The notes under the pieces were generated by a model. That model made no database searches. It was not told the DNA's origin and saw only the letters and a list, made by a program, of their open reading frames with translations. The translations under genes and the position numbers were made by a program. From Pedobacter ureilyticus (GTDB lineage: Bacteria > Bacteroidota > Bacteroidia > Sphingobacteriales > Sphingobacteriaceae): a stretch of 64,000 nucleotides of DNA. Where the stretch lies: the NCBI RefSeq assembly GCF_005925345.1, contig NZ_SSHJ01000018.1, positions 37,849 to 101,848 of the forward strand, in the 5' to 3' direction. Positions 24,959 to 34,509 of this stretch are shown here, in pieces. The stretch's first letter is position 1. Each line of letters begins with the position of its first letter.

Positions 24959-26500
24959 TTAATTAATGGCTCGCCAGTTGATGTCTTTCACTTTTACCAA
25001 ACCAGACCAAGTACTGTTTTCGACTAAATTGATTTCAACGACGTTGGGGTTTGAGCCTACTACATACCTTCGAAGTGTACCTTTGGTAGATGGATTATAA
25101 GTGGCAATATATAAGCTGTTTAATAGGTAATCTATTTGCGTGTCGAACTTAATCATGCTAATTTCGTCGTTGATTTCGGGAAAAGTATAGATCTTTTCGA
25201 AACCAGTATTGTAATCATAGGCGTATAGCTTATTATCTACGGCATAAAATACAACGGTTCGATTGGACGAGAAGGCATAAAATTTTGCTCTATCAAAATC
25301 GGTTGCGATAGATTTTACTGTATAAAGCGCACGTTTTGCAGGATTAGTTCCGTTAGCATAAAATTTGTAAATATGGTGGGTATTGTCGGCATCTTTCATA
25401 ATGGCAAAAGAGTTGCCATTGGTCGATCCACCATCTGTATTACGTGTATTTTCGGCATAAACTAATGTTCTACCAGCGGGCTGGTTCCAAGGAAATGCAC
25501 TGCCTGCTACATCAGCTAGGGTGGTAGAGGCTACTGCAGAACCGATACTTGTGTAATTTAAAAATCGATTGTTTTGCGTATCGTACCACATAAAAGAGCT
25601 CATGCTGTTGATGGGGTATAAGATGTAAGGGGCAGCTGGGATACGTACACTTTGTGCGGTTGTCAAACGGTTTACCGGATTGTTGAAATAATCGCCGCCC
25701 ATTAATAAGGGAACGCTGGCAAATACATCGCCACCTTTGGTAATCATTGCCCTGTACAAGGTACTGCCAATTGCCCCTGCCGCAGTTCTGATTTGGGGTG
25801 CATAAGCAACTGGGTGCAGCGTAGATTCGTCGAGCGCTTCGGATATGTAAAGCGTTCTTTTGAAATTGTCTGCAGGATTTCCGGCCATGGTCGCACGATC
25901 TAAAAAGTACGAGCCGCTTTTAGTGAAAGCCCACAGTTTAGAGTAATTGGCGCTTCCGCTGGTGTGTACCAAACTGATAGGATCTCGTAACTTGGGCAGA
26001 TTGCTGCTCGATAAAATATGCTTCACATGTACAGTATCTGATAGCATGGAAAGCATTTCAGCTTCGGCATAACCTTCAGTGTCTTCGCCCATAATGAGTA
26101 TGCCTTTAGAAAATGGAGTGCTAATATTTAGTTTAACATTTGCAGCCCAAGTTACTCCTGTTTCTTTATCTAAAACCCTATAAAACAGATCGTAAGGCAT
26201 AGGGTTTAATTTAATAGGATAAGCTAAGTCTTTTTCTCTGCCAACGGTATCGTAAACAAAGGTGCTTAATCTCACAATCCAAAGATACCGGTACCGATCT
26301 GGCGCAACCGATGGGTCTAAGGTGCCTTCAATTTTAGGCTTAATTTTAAGAGTATCAATACCAGTACGTAGTAGATATTCGGTTTTAATGTCTTGAATAT
26401 CGAGCTCGTTGATTGCTTGATAATCGTAATTGCCCTCGTCTTTACTGCAGGCCGCCATAAAAAATAAGGCAAGCAGTAGTATTATATAATTTTTTTTCAT
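24959..26500 (-). CDS. PKD-like family lipoprotein
   Basis: The 513-residue protein has a lipobox (MAACS, Cys18) and the opening DEGNYDYQAINELDI, which is characteristic of the PKD-like lipoproteins (PKD_2 family) in SusC/SusD operons. The rest reads as repeated beta strands, suggesting a beta-sandwich followed by a propeller-like region. It is probably displayed on the outer membrane and binds the imported ligand or its carrier. The gene is placed between the DUF4843 lipoprotein and the thioredoxins. The substrate is unknown. Confidence 0.85.
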   Translation of the reverse strand: MKKNYIILLLALFFMAACSKDEGNYDYQAINELDIQDIKTEYLLRTGIDTLKIKPKIEGTLDPSVAPDRYRYLWIVRLSTFVYDTVGREKDLAYPIKLNPMPYDLFYRVLDKETGVTWAANVKLNISTPFSKGILIMGEDTEGYAEAEMLSMLSDTVHVKHILSSSNLPKLRDPISLVHTSGSANYSKLWAFTKSGSYFLDRATMAGNPADNFKRTLYISEALDESTLHPVAYAPQIRTAAGAIGSTLYRAMITKGGDVFASVPLLMGGDYFNNPVNRLTTAQSVRIPAAPYILYPINSMSSFMWYDTQNNRFLNYTSIGSAVASTTLADVAGSAFPWNQPAGRTLVYAENTRNTDGGSTNGNSFAIMKDADNTHHIYKFYANGTNPAKRALYTVKSIATDFDRAKFYAFSSNRTVVFYAVDNKLYAYDYNTGFEKIYTFPEINDEISMIKFDTQIDYLLNSLYIATYNPSTKGTLRRYVVGSNPNVVEINLVENSTWSGLVKVKDINWRAIN

Positions 26501-26708
26501 TTCTATATAATTATTTCATGAGCTAGCAAGCTCGGTTTGTCTTTAATAGAAGCTATCAGCGTTTTTCTTTCCCTTTTATGGTTCGAAAATCAATGATAGT
26601 TTCATCGATTTTTTTTATTTAATGGTTTATCTCCCCAGTGTCAATTAGCATTCTAATTAAAAATCCATGCGTTTCATCATCACTGGGTTTCAAAACCTTC
26701 TCGCTTGT

Positions 26709-27551
26709 TTAGAAAGGAACCCCAATGATACTTGTCCATGGCACCGATCCAATAAACATTAATCGACCATCGTCTTCGAGAACTGGATTATTGGCATTAA
26801 AGCGTGCTTTTAAGATTTCTGCCGCATCTGATGCTACCAATAAGTAGCGAGCCTGCGGCATAGTTTCTGAGCTAGCAAAGTCTTCGTATTTTAGCCCTAA
26901 ATTATCAATCAGGAACTGCATTTTTTTACGTGTGAAGGCTCCAAAAAGCCCAGATTCTCTATTTCCAGCTTGTATTGATCCTGGCCAAACTGCAGGCTGT
27001 ATCATCAAATCATTAATACGTAAAGTGTGCAAACTGGCATCAAATTCTTTAACTACTATTCCGCCCGTTAAGCTAGGTATGGCATCCCATTCAGGAAATG
27101 AAAGTTTAAAATCATTGGTTTCAACAAGGCGTAGGCCTAAGGTTACCGCTTGGTTTTCTAGATCTGGAGAACGTTTTAAACGTATTTTTACATCTACGCT
27201 AGTTTGTTTGGCCGGAACTTTCCACTCTGTTTGCAAAGATGCATAATGTTGCCCTTCTACAGCGGTAGTAGAGTCTGGGTTGACCTCCAATCGGAAAACA
27301 CGGTCGTAATCTTTTACAGGCCCGGTGATCATCACTTTTACCGGGAAATCTACCTCACTTTGACCTATTCTCACAAATTCTACGTCGCTAAATGGTTGGA
27401 AAGGCCAAGAATTAATGCTCAGCGACTTGTTACCATGTTGTACTGCGAAGTATACACCTTCTTTACCTTCGTAGCCCATCATTTCTTTTTTACAGCCCGA
27501 AAAAAATAGGGCCATAGGCAATGCCAATATGTAGATTAATAACTTTTTCAT
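26709..27551 (-). CDS. DUF4843 domain lipoprotein
   Basis: The protein has 280 residues with a lipobox (FFSGC, Cys20) and then YEGKEGVYFAV, the entry motif of DUF4843. Such proteins are commonly encoded between SusD and a PKD-like lipoprotein, as here. It likely sits on the outer membrane as an accessory part of the receptor complex. It is 15 bases after susD; the gap of 208 bases to the next gene has no gene in it. Confidence 0.85.
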   Translation of the reverse strand: MKKLLIYILALPMALFFSGCKKEMMGYEGKEGVYFAVQHGNKSLSINSWPFQPFSDVEFVRIGQSEVDFPVKVMITGPVKDYDRVFRLEVNPDSTTAVEGQHYASLQTEWKVPAKQTSVDVKIRLKRSPDLENQAVTLGLRLVETNDFKLSFPEWDAIPSLTGGIVVKEFDASLHTLRINDLMIQPAVWPGSIQAGNRESGLFGAFTRKKMQFLIDNLGLKYEDFASSETMPQARYLLVASDAAEILKARFNANNPVLEDDGRLMFIGSVPWTSIIGVPF

Positions 27552-27566
27552 CGTTTTGTCTTTTAA

Positions 27567-29039
27567 TTAATTTCTCAAAGCAGTTTCGCTATCTGGAAGC
27601 GGTACAGTATAATTAGATAAGGACATTGATTTTTCTGGCGTAATGCGTAGGGTAGCATGGTTCGGAATACTGGTGTACGCATTTCTCTTATAGAAAAAGA
27701 ACGTTTGCCCTTCTCCAAGCATTTCCCTACGGTATTCTTTGCCAATTTCTGTTTTTAACAAGGCCTCGTTCGCCGGGTTCAAACTCACACAGTTTCTAGC
27801 GGTTCGCAGCTCGTTAAAGTAGGCGGTAGCTGTGGTTAGATCTGGATGACATTCGGCAGCAATCAACAACACTTCCGAAATGCGGATCAATGGCATCATA
27901 TACCTTCCAGGGCCATCTAGTACATCGGCAAATTTCACATTGGTGGTTGCCGTAACCGTACCTGAAGAAGCACTTTGCCAAGCCCTGCGGCGATAGTCGT
28001 TGGCATCATCGTAAATCGAATTTACCCGCTCTTCATTTACATCGCCTGCGGTAAACGACAGTTTGCTGTTTGGCACAAGGTTTACGTCAAACAATTGGTT
28101 GTACAGCTTTACCCGGTTAATGTTGTATAAACTAAACATCACTTCGGTTGAAAACATACGATCTGGTTTTTCTACATTAGCTACCGCGGCAAATGTAACG
28201 TAGGGAAATACCGTTTTAGTAGGGGTTTTTACTTCTGCCAGAAGCGCTTCGGCTTGTGCTAATGCATCTGCTTTTTTGTTTTGCCATAAATAAGCACGTG
28301 ATAGCAATGCTTTTGCCGCATAAAAGTTTAAGCGATATTGGCGATAATACAAATCATTTGGCCCACTGGGGTTAGCTATGTTTCTAACTCCTTCGGTACG
28401 TACGGGATCGGTATTGGCCATTAATTCGAGTGCTGCATCAAGATCACTGGTAACTTGCGACATTACTTGTTCTGAACTTGAGAGCGGTTGCACCTCAAAT
28501 CCCGTTTTATTTACGTAAGGTATGGCAGGTTTAGCCTTGTTCGCCTCGTTATAAATTGGTCCGTAAAGGCGTAACATATCAAAATGTAACATGGCACGTA
28601 ATGCCAATGCTTCGCCTTTAATAATGCCGTAATAAGGCTCGGGGAGCACGTCGCTAGGTGCATTGCCACATTTTTCTAAGATTACGTTGCAATTGGCAAT
28701 AAGTTCATAAGCTTTTACCCACGAGTTGTTAAATGCGGCTTTGGGGCCTGCATCTTGGTAGCTAAATACCGTGTAATTATAAAAAGTGTGTACAGAGCTT
28801 GGCAAATAATAATAATTAGCCAGCACATCTATGGCACCAGCTGTCATGGTTCTGCCGTAAAGCATCTCATTTGCCATTTCTACATATACGCCATTTAGTG
28901 CTTTAAGGTAACCCTCTTTGTTTACAAAAAGTTGGTCTTCGCCTAATCTATCGGTGGGTTTTACATCTACCCATTTATTGCACGATAAGGTAAAAAGGCT
29001 TAAAATCAAGCAGTATTTTAATTTATATAATATCTTCAT
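27567..29039 (-). CDS. SusD/RagB-family nutrient-binding lipoprotein
   Basis: This 490-residue outer-membrane lipoprotein has a lipobox (FTLSC, Cys20) and the typical opening KWVDVKPTDRLGEDQLF. The helical TPR-like body includes the usual YGIIKGEALALRAMLHFDMLRLYGP region (two parts) around 130-155, and the C-terminal RYMMPLIRISEVLLIAAE near 375-395. SusD proteins cap a SusC channel and bind substrate outside the cell. It follows the SusC-like gene by 17 bases. Confidence 0.93.
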   Translation of the reverse strand: MKILYKLKYCLILSLFTLSCNKWVDVKPTDRLGEDQLFVNKEGYLKALNGVYVEMANEMLYGRTMTAGAIDVLANYYYLPSSVHTFYNYTVFSYQDAGPKAAFNNSWVKAYELIANCNVILEKCGNAPSDVLPEPYYGIIKGEALALRAMLHFDMLRLYGPIYNEANKAKPAIPYVNKTGFEVQPLSSSEQVMSQVTSDLDAALELMANTDPVRTEGVRNIANPSGPNDLYYRQYRLNFYAAKALLSRAYLWQNKKADALAQAEALLAEVKTPTKTVFPYVTFAAVANVEKPDRMFSTEVMFSLYNINRVKLYNQLFDVNLVPNSKLSFTAGDVNEERVNSIYDDANDYRRRAWQSASSGTVTATTNVKFADVLDGPGRYMMPLIRISEVLLIAAECHPDLTTATAYFNELRTARNCVSLNPANEALLKTEIGKEYRREMLGEGQTFFFYKRNAYTSIPNHATLRITPEKSMSLSNYTVPLPDSETALRN

Positions 29040-29056
29040 GTTGTTACGGTTAAATT

Positions 29057-32000
29057 TTAGAATCTTACGGCTGCCGAGAACGAAACTGATCTTGCAAATG
29101 GATAATCGATACCTCTTTCGTTTTTGATGCTTGAAATATGAAAAATATCGTTAGTATAAGCTCTAAAAGTGAAAGAAGAAGCTCTTACTGCTTTCAACCA
29201 TTTCGCTGTAGAATTTTCATAGCCAATAGAAAAGGCCTCGCCAATAATCATATCATTGTTTGCCACAAAACGCGATGAGATTGGTGTTACTTCGGTTCTG
29301 GAAATGGCTTTAAATTTAGCATTGTCTCCAGGCTGCTTCCAGCGATCATACAAGGCTCGTTTGTCTTGGTTTAGCGCCACGCCGGTAGTAGTGATATTTT
29401 CTACCTTATCAAACAAGGTTTGCATAAATGCTTGTCCGCCAATTCTGTAGCGTAAATTTAAAGATACTGTAAAACCTTTGTAATACAGGTTTGTGCCAAC
29501 TATTCCTTCCAAATCTGGGTCGCTATTGCCCACAACTACTTCGTCTTGGTAGCTATGTACAAAGGTTTGCTCTCCGTTTTTGTTCAAGAAAACTTCTCTT
29601 CCTGTTGCTGGGTCTATGCCAACCGAGCGTACCGCCCAAAGATCAGATGGACTGCCACCATCGTAATAACGTAACAGATTACGGCTTTTATTGCCTTCGT
29701 TAAAGCTGTTTAAAGCATTACCCATGTCGTGGTATCTAGCTTTCAACTGCCTCATATTTAAGTTTACTCTCCAATTAAACTGATTTTTTTTGATGATGCT
29801 ATAATCAGTTGTAATGGTAAAACCTTTGGTGGTTTGGCCGCCTACGTTTTGGGCAATTTGATAAACACCTGTAGAGGCAGGCAGCGTAACAATTGCTAGT
29901 AATGGATCGGTATCTTTAACAAAATAATCTATCGTAAAACGAAAACGGCTAGAAAAGGCAGTCATATCCAATCCAATGTTGCGGTCTAGCGTAGTTTGCC
30001 ATTCTAGGTTTTTGTTCCCCATATTGTTAATGATGGTACTGGCGCCAAATGGGTTTCTATTTTCGTTGTTGTAACGATAAATTCTGGTTGAAATGTAGCT
30101 GCTAAAGTTTTGGTTTCCAGGATTACCAATTGAACCACGTAAGCGCAACTGTTCTATCCAAGATAAGCCTGCGTTTTTTATAAAGGCTTCGTTATGGATA
30201 TTCCAGCCTAAACCTAGCGACCAGATGACAGAGAATTGTCTTTCTGAACCAAATACCGATGAACCATCTGAGCGAAGTGTGGCATCAACGATATAGCGTT
30301 GGTCAAATGCGTAGCCAGCGTTGGTAAAAAAACTGGCTCCTCGGCGTTTGGCTTCAGCGTATGGTGGGCGTGTTTCGTTAACATAACCTAAAGCAAAATT
30401 AGGATTTGAAAATTCATCATCGGTAAAGCCACGCACAGCGAACGAACTTAAACGCGTATTGTTTTGTTCCATTCGCATTCCCGCAACTGCATTGACCATG
30501 TGTTTTTCACCGAAAAGTTTCCCAAAAGTTAAGGCTAAATCTCCATCGTAGTTGATGTCTTTATCGTTAGTTTCATTATAATTCCCTTTCAACAGGGCAT
30601 TGGTGCTTTCAAATTCACTATTAAAGGGCGAACGGAAAATTACTTGGTTTTTAGCAATGCTACGTAGCCCAAAGCGGCCACGGGCACGTAAGGTTGGAGA
30701 TACACGCCATTCCATCTCAAAGTTGTTGGTAAAACCTTGAGACTTAGATTCGTTGATATTGAGGTTGCTTTGGTCGTAAAGCGGACTGTACTGAGGCAAA
30801 AGCGTTGCATTGCCGTAAGCCCTAAAATCTTCTAAAACCTTACGTACGTTTCCAAAATCGTCGTATTTCCTATAATAGGGGTTGGCACGAGAAAAGGCTG
30901 AAAAGGGTGTGGATTCTACGTTGGATTTAACATAGTCGATACTGAGTGAGTTGTTAACGGAGAAGTTTCCTTTTCTGTACAACAAGCGGATATTTCCGTT
31001 GGTGGTTTCTCTGTCTGAGCCTTGCATTACACCATTGGTTAAACCGTAGTTAAGTGATACACTGTAGCGTAGATTCTGGTCGCCTCCTTCAGCAAATAAA
31101 GTATGACGTTGCGTAAGTGCGGTTCGCAAAGGCTCGTTAGCCCAGTAGGTGTTTACACCACGTTTTACTTCTTTTAAGCGCTCATAATAGTTGGCTTCGC
31201 TGGCCGGATTGGCACCCAAAAGAATATTTCCGTTTTCATCGAGCAATCCGTAAAATCCCGAAAGTAGTTCAAACTGTAGTTTTTCTTCTGCGTTCATCAG
31301 GTTATAGTCGCTCAAATCGGCAAAGCCCACGCTACCATTTAAGGTGTAGTTGATGCGTAATTGGCCGGGGGTGGGGCGTTTGGTTTCTATAACAACTACA
31401 CCATTCGCGGCTTTAGATCCGTAAATGGCTGTGGCTGAGGCATCCTTTAAAAGGGTAATGCTCTCTACTCGGTCCATACTTAAATCGGCAATAATAGCCA
31501 AGGTACTTTCGAAACCATCTAAAATAAATAGCGGTTGGTTTGGGTTGGTCGCAAACTGATCGGTTAATCCAATAACACTACTTTTTCCACGAATTTCGAT
31601 GTCGGGCAGTCTGTTGGGGTCAGAGCCAAAACTGTTGTTTTCTACAATAGCGAACGACGGATCTAGCGTTTTTAAGCTTTGAAGCAAATTTTGGTTACCT
31701 ACAATCATCAGATCTTTGGCCTTGTAAACGGCCGATGAACCCGTGTGTACTTCGCGGTTACGCTGGTAAATACCGGTAACTACCACTTCGCCCATTGGGT
31801 TGTTTTCTGGGGTAAGTTCTACATCCAAAGTTGCTTGGTTTTTGTAGGTAATTTCCGTTCGTTTCATACCCACGTAACTGAACACTAAAACTTGTTTACC
31901 TTCTGCATTTGGCAATACCAATTTGTATTGTCCTTTAGCATCTGTTTGTGTTTTTACGGCAGTGCCTTTTACTTGAATATTTACGCCCATTAATGCGGCT

Positions 32001-32401
32001 CGGGTTTCTGCATCGCTTACAGTGCCGCTTACCGTTTGTTGCACAGCAGCAACTAAGCTGGTTCTAGGCAATTTTTCCAGAGGCTTTTCAGATAGCGATA
32101 TGGTTTTGTCTTCAATGGTAAAATCCATGCGCTGGCCTTGTGTAATTTGTTCCAAAAATTGAACAAGGGGCATGTTTTTAGCATCAATGCTTACCGGAGT
32201 TGCAGATTCGATTAATTTTTTAGTCCCGAAAACGGTGTAATTACTCTGTTTTCTAATGACATCAAGCACGGTAGAAAAAGGTATGTTTTTACCTTTTAAG
32301 GTGATTTGTTGAGAATAGCTTGCAGCACTCACCGTCATAAATCCAGTGAGTATTATGCACATGATGATCTTCATCAATTGTGATAAATGGTTTTTATTCA
32401 T
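29057..32401 (-). CDS. SusC/RagA-family TonB-dependent receptor with STN domain
   Basis: The protein has 1114 residues: a signal region to about 30, a secretin/TonB short N-terminal (STN) domain at about 33-105, a carboxypeptidase-regulatory-like domain at about 118-205, a plug at about 210-345 (with GVVVIETKR), then a beta-barrel ending in SFSAAVRF with a terminal Phe. STN domains receive signals through a cognate anti-sigma factor, matching the FecR and sigma genes immediately upstream. It transports a ligand across the outer membrane using TonB energy. The ligand is not shown by the sequence. Confidence 0.94.
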   Translation of the reverse strand: MNKNHLSQLMKIIMCIILTGFMTVSAASYSQQITLKGKNIPFSTVLDVIRKQSNYTVFGTKKLIESATPVSIDAKNMPLVQFLEQITQGQRMDFTIEDKTISLSEKPLEKLPRTSLVAAVQQTVSGTVSDAETRAALMGVNIQVKGTAVKTQTDAKGQYKLVLPNAEGKQVLVFSYVGMKRTEITYKNQATLDVELTPENNPMGEVVVTGIYQRNREVHTGSSAVYKAKDLMIVGNQNLLQSLKTLDPSFAIVENNSFGSDPNRLPDIEIRGKSSVIGLTDQFATNPNQPLFILDGFESTLAIIADLSMDRVESITLLKDASATAIYGSKAANGVVVIETKRPTPGQLRINYTLNGSVGFADLSDYNLMNAEEKLQFELLSGFYGLLDENGNILLGANPASEANYYERLKEVKRGVNTYWANEPLRTALTQRHTLFAEGGDQNLRYSVSLNYGLTNGVMQGSDRETTNGNIRLLYRKGNFSVNNSLSIDYVKSNVESTPFSAFSRANPYYRKYDDFGNVRKVLEDFRAYGNATLLPQYSPLYDQSNLNINESKSQGFTNNFEMEWRVSPTLRARGRFGLRSIAKNQVIFRSPFNSEFESTNALLKGNYNETNDKDINYDGDLALTFGKLFGEKHMVNAVAGMRMEQNNTRLSSFAVRGFTDDEFSNPNFALGYVNETRPPYAEAKRRGASFFTNAGYAFDQRYIVDATLRSDGSSVFGSERQFSVIWSLGLGWNIHNEAFIKNAGLSWIEQLRLRGSIGNPGNQNFSSYISTRIYRYNNENRNPFGASTIINNMGNKNLEWQTTLDRNIGLDMTAFSSRFRFTIDYFVKDTDPLLAIVTLPASTGVYQIAQNVGGQTTKGFTITTDYSIIKKNQFNWRVNLNMRQLKARYHDMGNALNSFNEGNKSRNLLRYYDGGSPSDLWAVRSVGIDPATGREVFLNKNGEQTFVHSYQDEVVVGNSDPDLEGIVGTNLYYKGFTVSLNLRYRIGGQAFMQTLFDKVENITTTGVALNQDKRALYDRWKQPGDNAKFKAISRTEVTPISSRFVANNDMIIGEAFSIGYENSTAKWLKAVRASSFTFRAYTNDIFHISSIKNERGIDYPFARSVSFSAAVRF

Positions 32402-32472
32402 TAAATTAGGTTGTTTGGTTGGTGCAAAAGTTTGCTGGAGGTTAAAGGCATACTGGAACCAATCAAATACTT

Positions 32473-32502
32473 AAAAGGGGAGGATGGCCGTCCTTTCCTT
32501 TT
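32473..32502 (-). terminator. Hairpin between anti-sigma and SusC genes
   Basis: AAAAGGGGAGGATGG (32473-32487) pairs with CCGTCCTTTCCTTTT (32488-32502) at 12 of 15 positions. It sits between the fecR-like stop and the SusC start and could stop or attenuate transcription, separating regulator genes from the structural operon. Confidence 0.5.
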
Positions 32503-32580
32503 TTTTAGATTGATCCAGTGCGTTTTTTTAGTTTGTTTTGGTTAATAGGTCATCTCATTTTTTGCTTTTGGTTTAAGTGT

Positions 32581-33744
32581 TTACAATTTAGGTTTCTTTT
32601 CTCCAATGGTTAGTTGGCGACGAGAGACGTCAAGTGTATAGTTGACTTGAGCTACTTTTTCGAGTAGCTGTAAAACAAAGTGGATATTTTGGTTACGATA
32701 GGCATCACCGATTAATTCTTCATTAGGTACACCGTTTTCGTAAACAATTTTCAAATCGTACCATCGGGCAATTTCGTCCATGGTTTCTTTAAATGTTTTG
32801 CCGTCGAAACTGAATTTTCCATCACGCCAGGCTACATAATTGTATGCGTTAACCGATTTGATTGTTGTAGTTGTGTTGGTGCTAATTGCCTGTTCGTTGG
32901 GCGATAGTAGCTTGCGGCCTTGTTTGTTGTTAATGGCAACTTTGCCTTCTACAAGTGTGGTTTTTACCGATGCTTCTTCTAAATAGGCATTCACATTAAA
33001 TTGAGTGCCCAAAACTTCTATCTCTTGTTGGTTGGTAATTACGCGAAACGGAACTTTTTGATGTGATTTATCGTAAGTGGTTTGTACGTTAAAATAAGCC
33101 TCGCCTTCTAAGCTAACCACACGAATATTTCCGTCAAATTTGGAAGGATAAGTAATTTTAGAAGCTGCATTTAGCCACACTTCGGTGCCATCTGGCAAGG
33201 TAATTTTGTAGGTGCCGCCACGGGGTGTTTGTAGCGAGAGCATACCCTCGTATTGGCTGGTATTGGCGGCGTTGCCAATGGGCTGGCCATTGCTGTAGCG
33301 AATGTCTTTTCCGGTTAAGATGCCGGTTTGCGCACTACTTAAAGCAATGGTTTTGCCGTTGGCGAGTGTGAGCGTAGCTTTGTTACCTCCTGGTTCAATG
33401 TTGGTGTTGTTAGCTAAGTGTTGTACTTCTGGTTTTCCCTGATTGATCACCAACCAGGTGCCAAGCATCAAAACAAAAAGCGCTGCTGTTGCTGCAATCC
33501 ATCGCCAAATCCGCAACTGTGGTTGAGGTGGCTTAATGTCGGTTTCATTGATTTTTGCAAGCAAACCGTCCAGGATGCGGGTTTTCACCACATCAGGTGT
33601 GTCATGTTGTTTAGTAAAGATGTGAACTACTTCGTCGTTATGGTTGTTATACCAGTCTTTAAGTACTTCTAATTCCTCTAAAGAGATTGTTCCTGTATTA
33701 AATTTATAAACAAGTAGTTCTATATATTCCCAATTTTGGTTCAT
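32581..33744 (-). CDS. FecR-family anti-sigma factor
   Basis: The 387-residue protein has a cytoplasmic N-terminus of about 80 residues that would hold the sigma factor, one membrane helix (about 84-104, within WIAATAALFVLMLGTWLVI), a FecR domain at about 165-275 (TPRGGTYKITLPDGTEVWLN), and a DUF4974-type C-terminal domain from about 310 (GKTFKETMDEIARWYDL). It would pass the signal from the receptor's STN domain to the ECF sigma factor encoded 60 bases upstream. Confidence 0.92.
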   Translation of the reverse strand: MNQNWEYIELLVYKFNTGTISLEELEVLKDWYNNHNDEVVHIFTKQHDTPDVVKTRILDGLLAKINETDIKPPQPQLRIWRWIAATAALFVLMLGTWLVINQGKPEVQHLANNTNIEPGGNKATLTLANGKTIALSSAQTGILTGKDIRYSNGQPIGNAANTSQYEGMLSLQTPRGGTYKITLPDGTEVWLNAASKITYPSKFDGNIRVVSLEGEAYFNVQTTYDKSHQKVPFRVITNQQEIEVLGTQFNVNAYLEEASVKTTLVEGKVAINNKQGRKLLSPNEQAISTNTTTTIKSVNAYNYVAWRDGKFSFDGKTFKETMDEIARWYDLKIVYENGVPNEELIGDAYRNQNIHFVLQLLEKVAQVNYTLDVSRRQLTIGEKKPKL

Positions 33745-33804
33745 TCTGATGCTTTTCTATCTTAATAGACAGAAAAAAAACTACTTAGGGTTAGTGGCGA
33801 CGAA

Positions 33805-34395
33805 TTATTTTTGAAAAAAAGTGTAAATAAGAAGCAAAGCGGTCAAAAATTCCATATTTCCTTTGATTTCTTTATCTGCTTTTTTCAAATGTGACTTCAC
33901 GGTATTTTCAGAAAGGTTAAGACTTTTTGCAATTTCTTTATTAGATAGGCCATCTTGTCGGCTAAGTTTAAAAACTAACTGGCATTGTGGTGGCAAGGCC
34001 TTAATAGAGTTGTCTAATTGCTGTTGCAATTCGCGAACAATAAGTGTACGTTCTGGCGAAAGATGATTGACATCTGCTGCTGGCTGATAGTTTTCGGATT
34101 TTAGTTTTTCGCGGTGTCGGCTATCTAGAATGTTGAAAGACTGGTTTCGGACCGCACGTGAGAGGTAATTGATGAGGTTTACTTCAGAAAGACCAAAATC
34201 ATCGCGAAGTTTCCAAAGCTTATACAGTACGTCTTGAACGCATTCTTCAGCCTCTTCTTGATTGCCCAAACGGTTGTACGCAACTGCAAGCATCTTGTCC
34301 CAGTAACGATTGTAGATTTCGATGAGCACACGTTCATCGCCACTTCGCATTGATTCAACCAACTCCCGATCTTCATATAAGCTGTACTGCGCCAT
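33805..34395 (-). CDS. ECF-type RNA polymerase sigma factor
   Basis: The 196-residue protein has sigma region 2 at about 20-90 (RYWDKMLAVAYNRLGNQEEAEECVQDV) split by the usual acidic patch, and region 4 at about 120-180 (LPPQCQLVFKLSRQDGLSNKEIAKSLN and its helix-turn-helix). It belongs to the Bacteroidota ECF expansion family paired with FecR and SusC genes and should direct transcription of this operon when the receptor is occupied. Confidence 0.92.
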   Translation of the reverse strand: MAQYSLYEDRELVESMRSGDERVLIEIYNRYWDKMLAVAYNRLGNQEEAEECVQDVLYKLWKLRDDFGLSEVNLINYLSRAVRNQSFNILDSRHREKLKSENYQPAADVNHLSPERTLIVRELQQQLDNSIKALPPQCQLVFKLSRQDGLSNKEIAKSLNLSENTVKSHLKKADKEIKGNMEFLTALLLIYTFFQK

Positions 34396-34414
34396 TCTGT
34401 ATAACCCTCACTTA

Positions 34415-34422
34415 CAAAGATA
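34415..34422 (-). promoter_or_regulatory. Candidate -7 promoter box for the sigma gene
   Basis: On the minus strand the sequence is TATCTTTG, an exact match to the Bacteroidota -7 consensus TAnnTTTG, about 20 bases before the sigma gene start. I cannot see a convincing -33 box. Confidence 0.4.
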
Positions 34423-34509
34423 AAACTTTATTTGTGTTTGAAAAGTTTGGTTAAATGCAACTTGGAGCGAGCGGTGCTTCGCACTCGTTTCAAAAATTTA
34501 AAGCAACTT

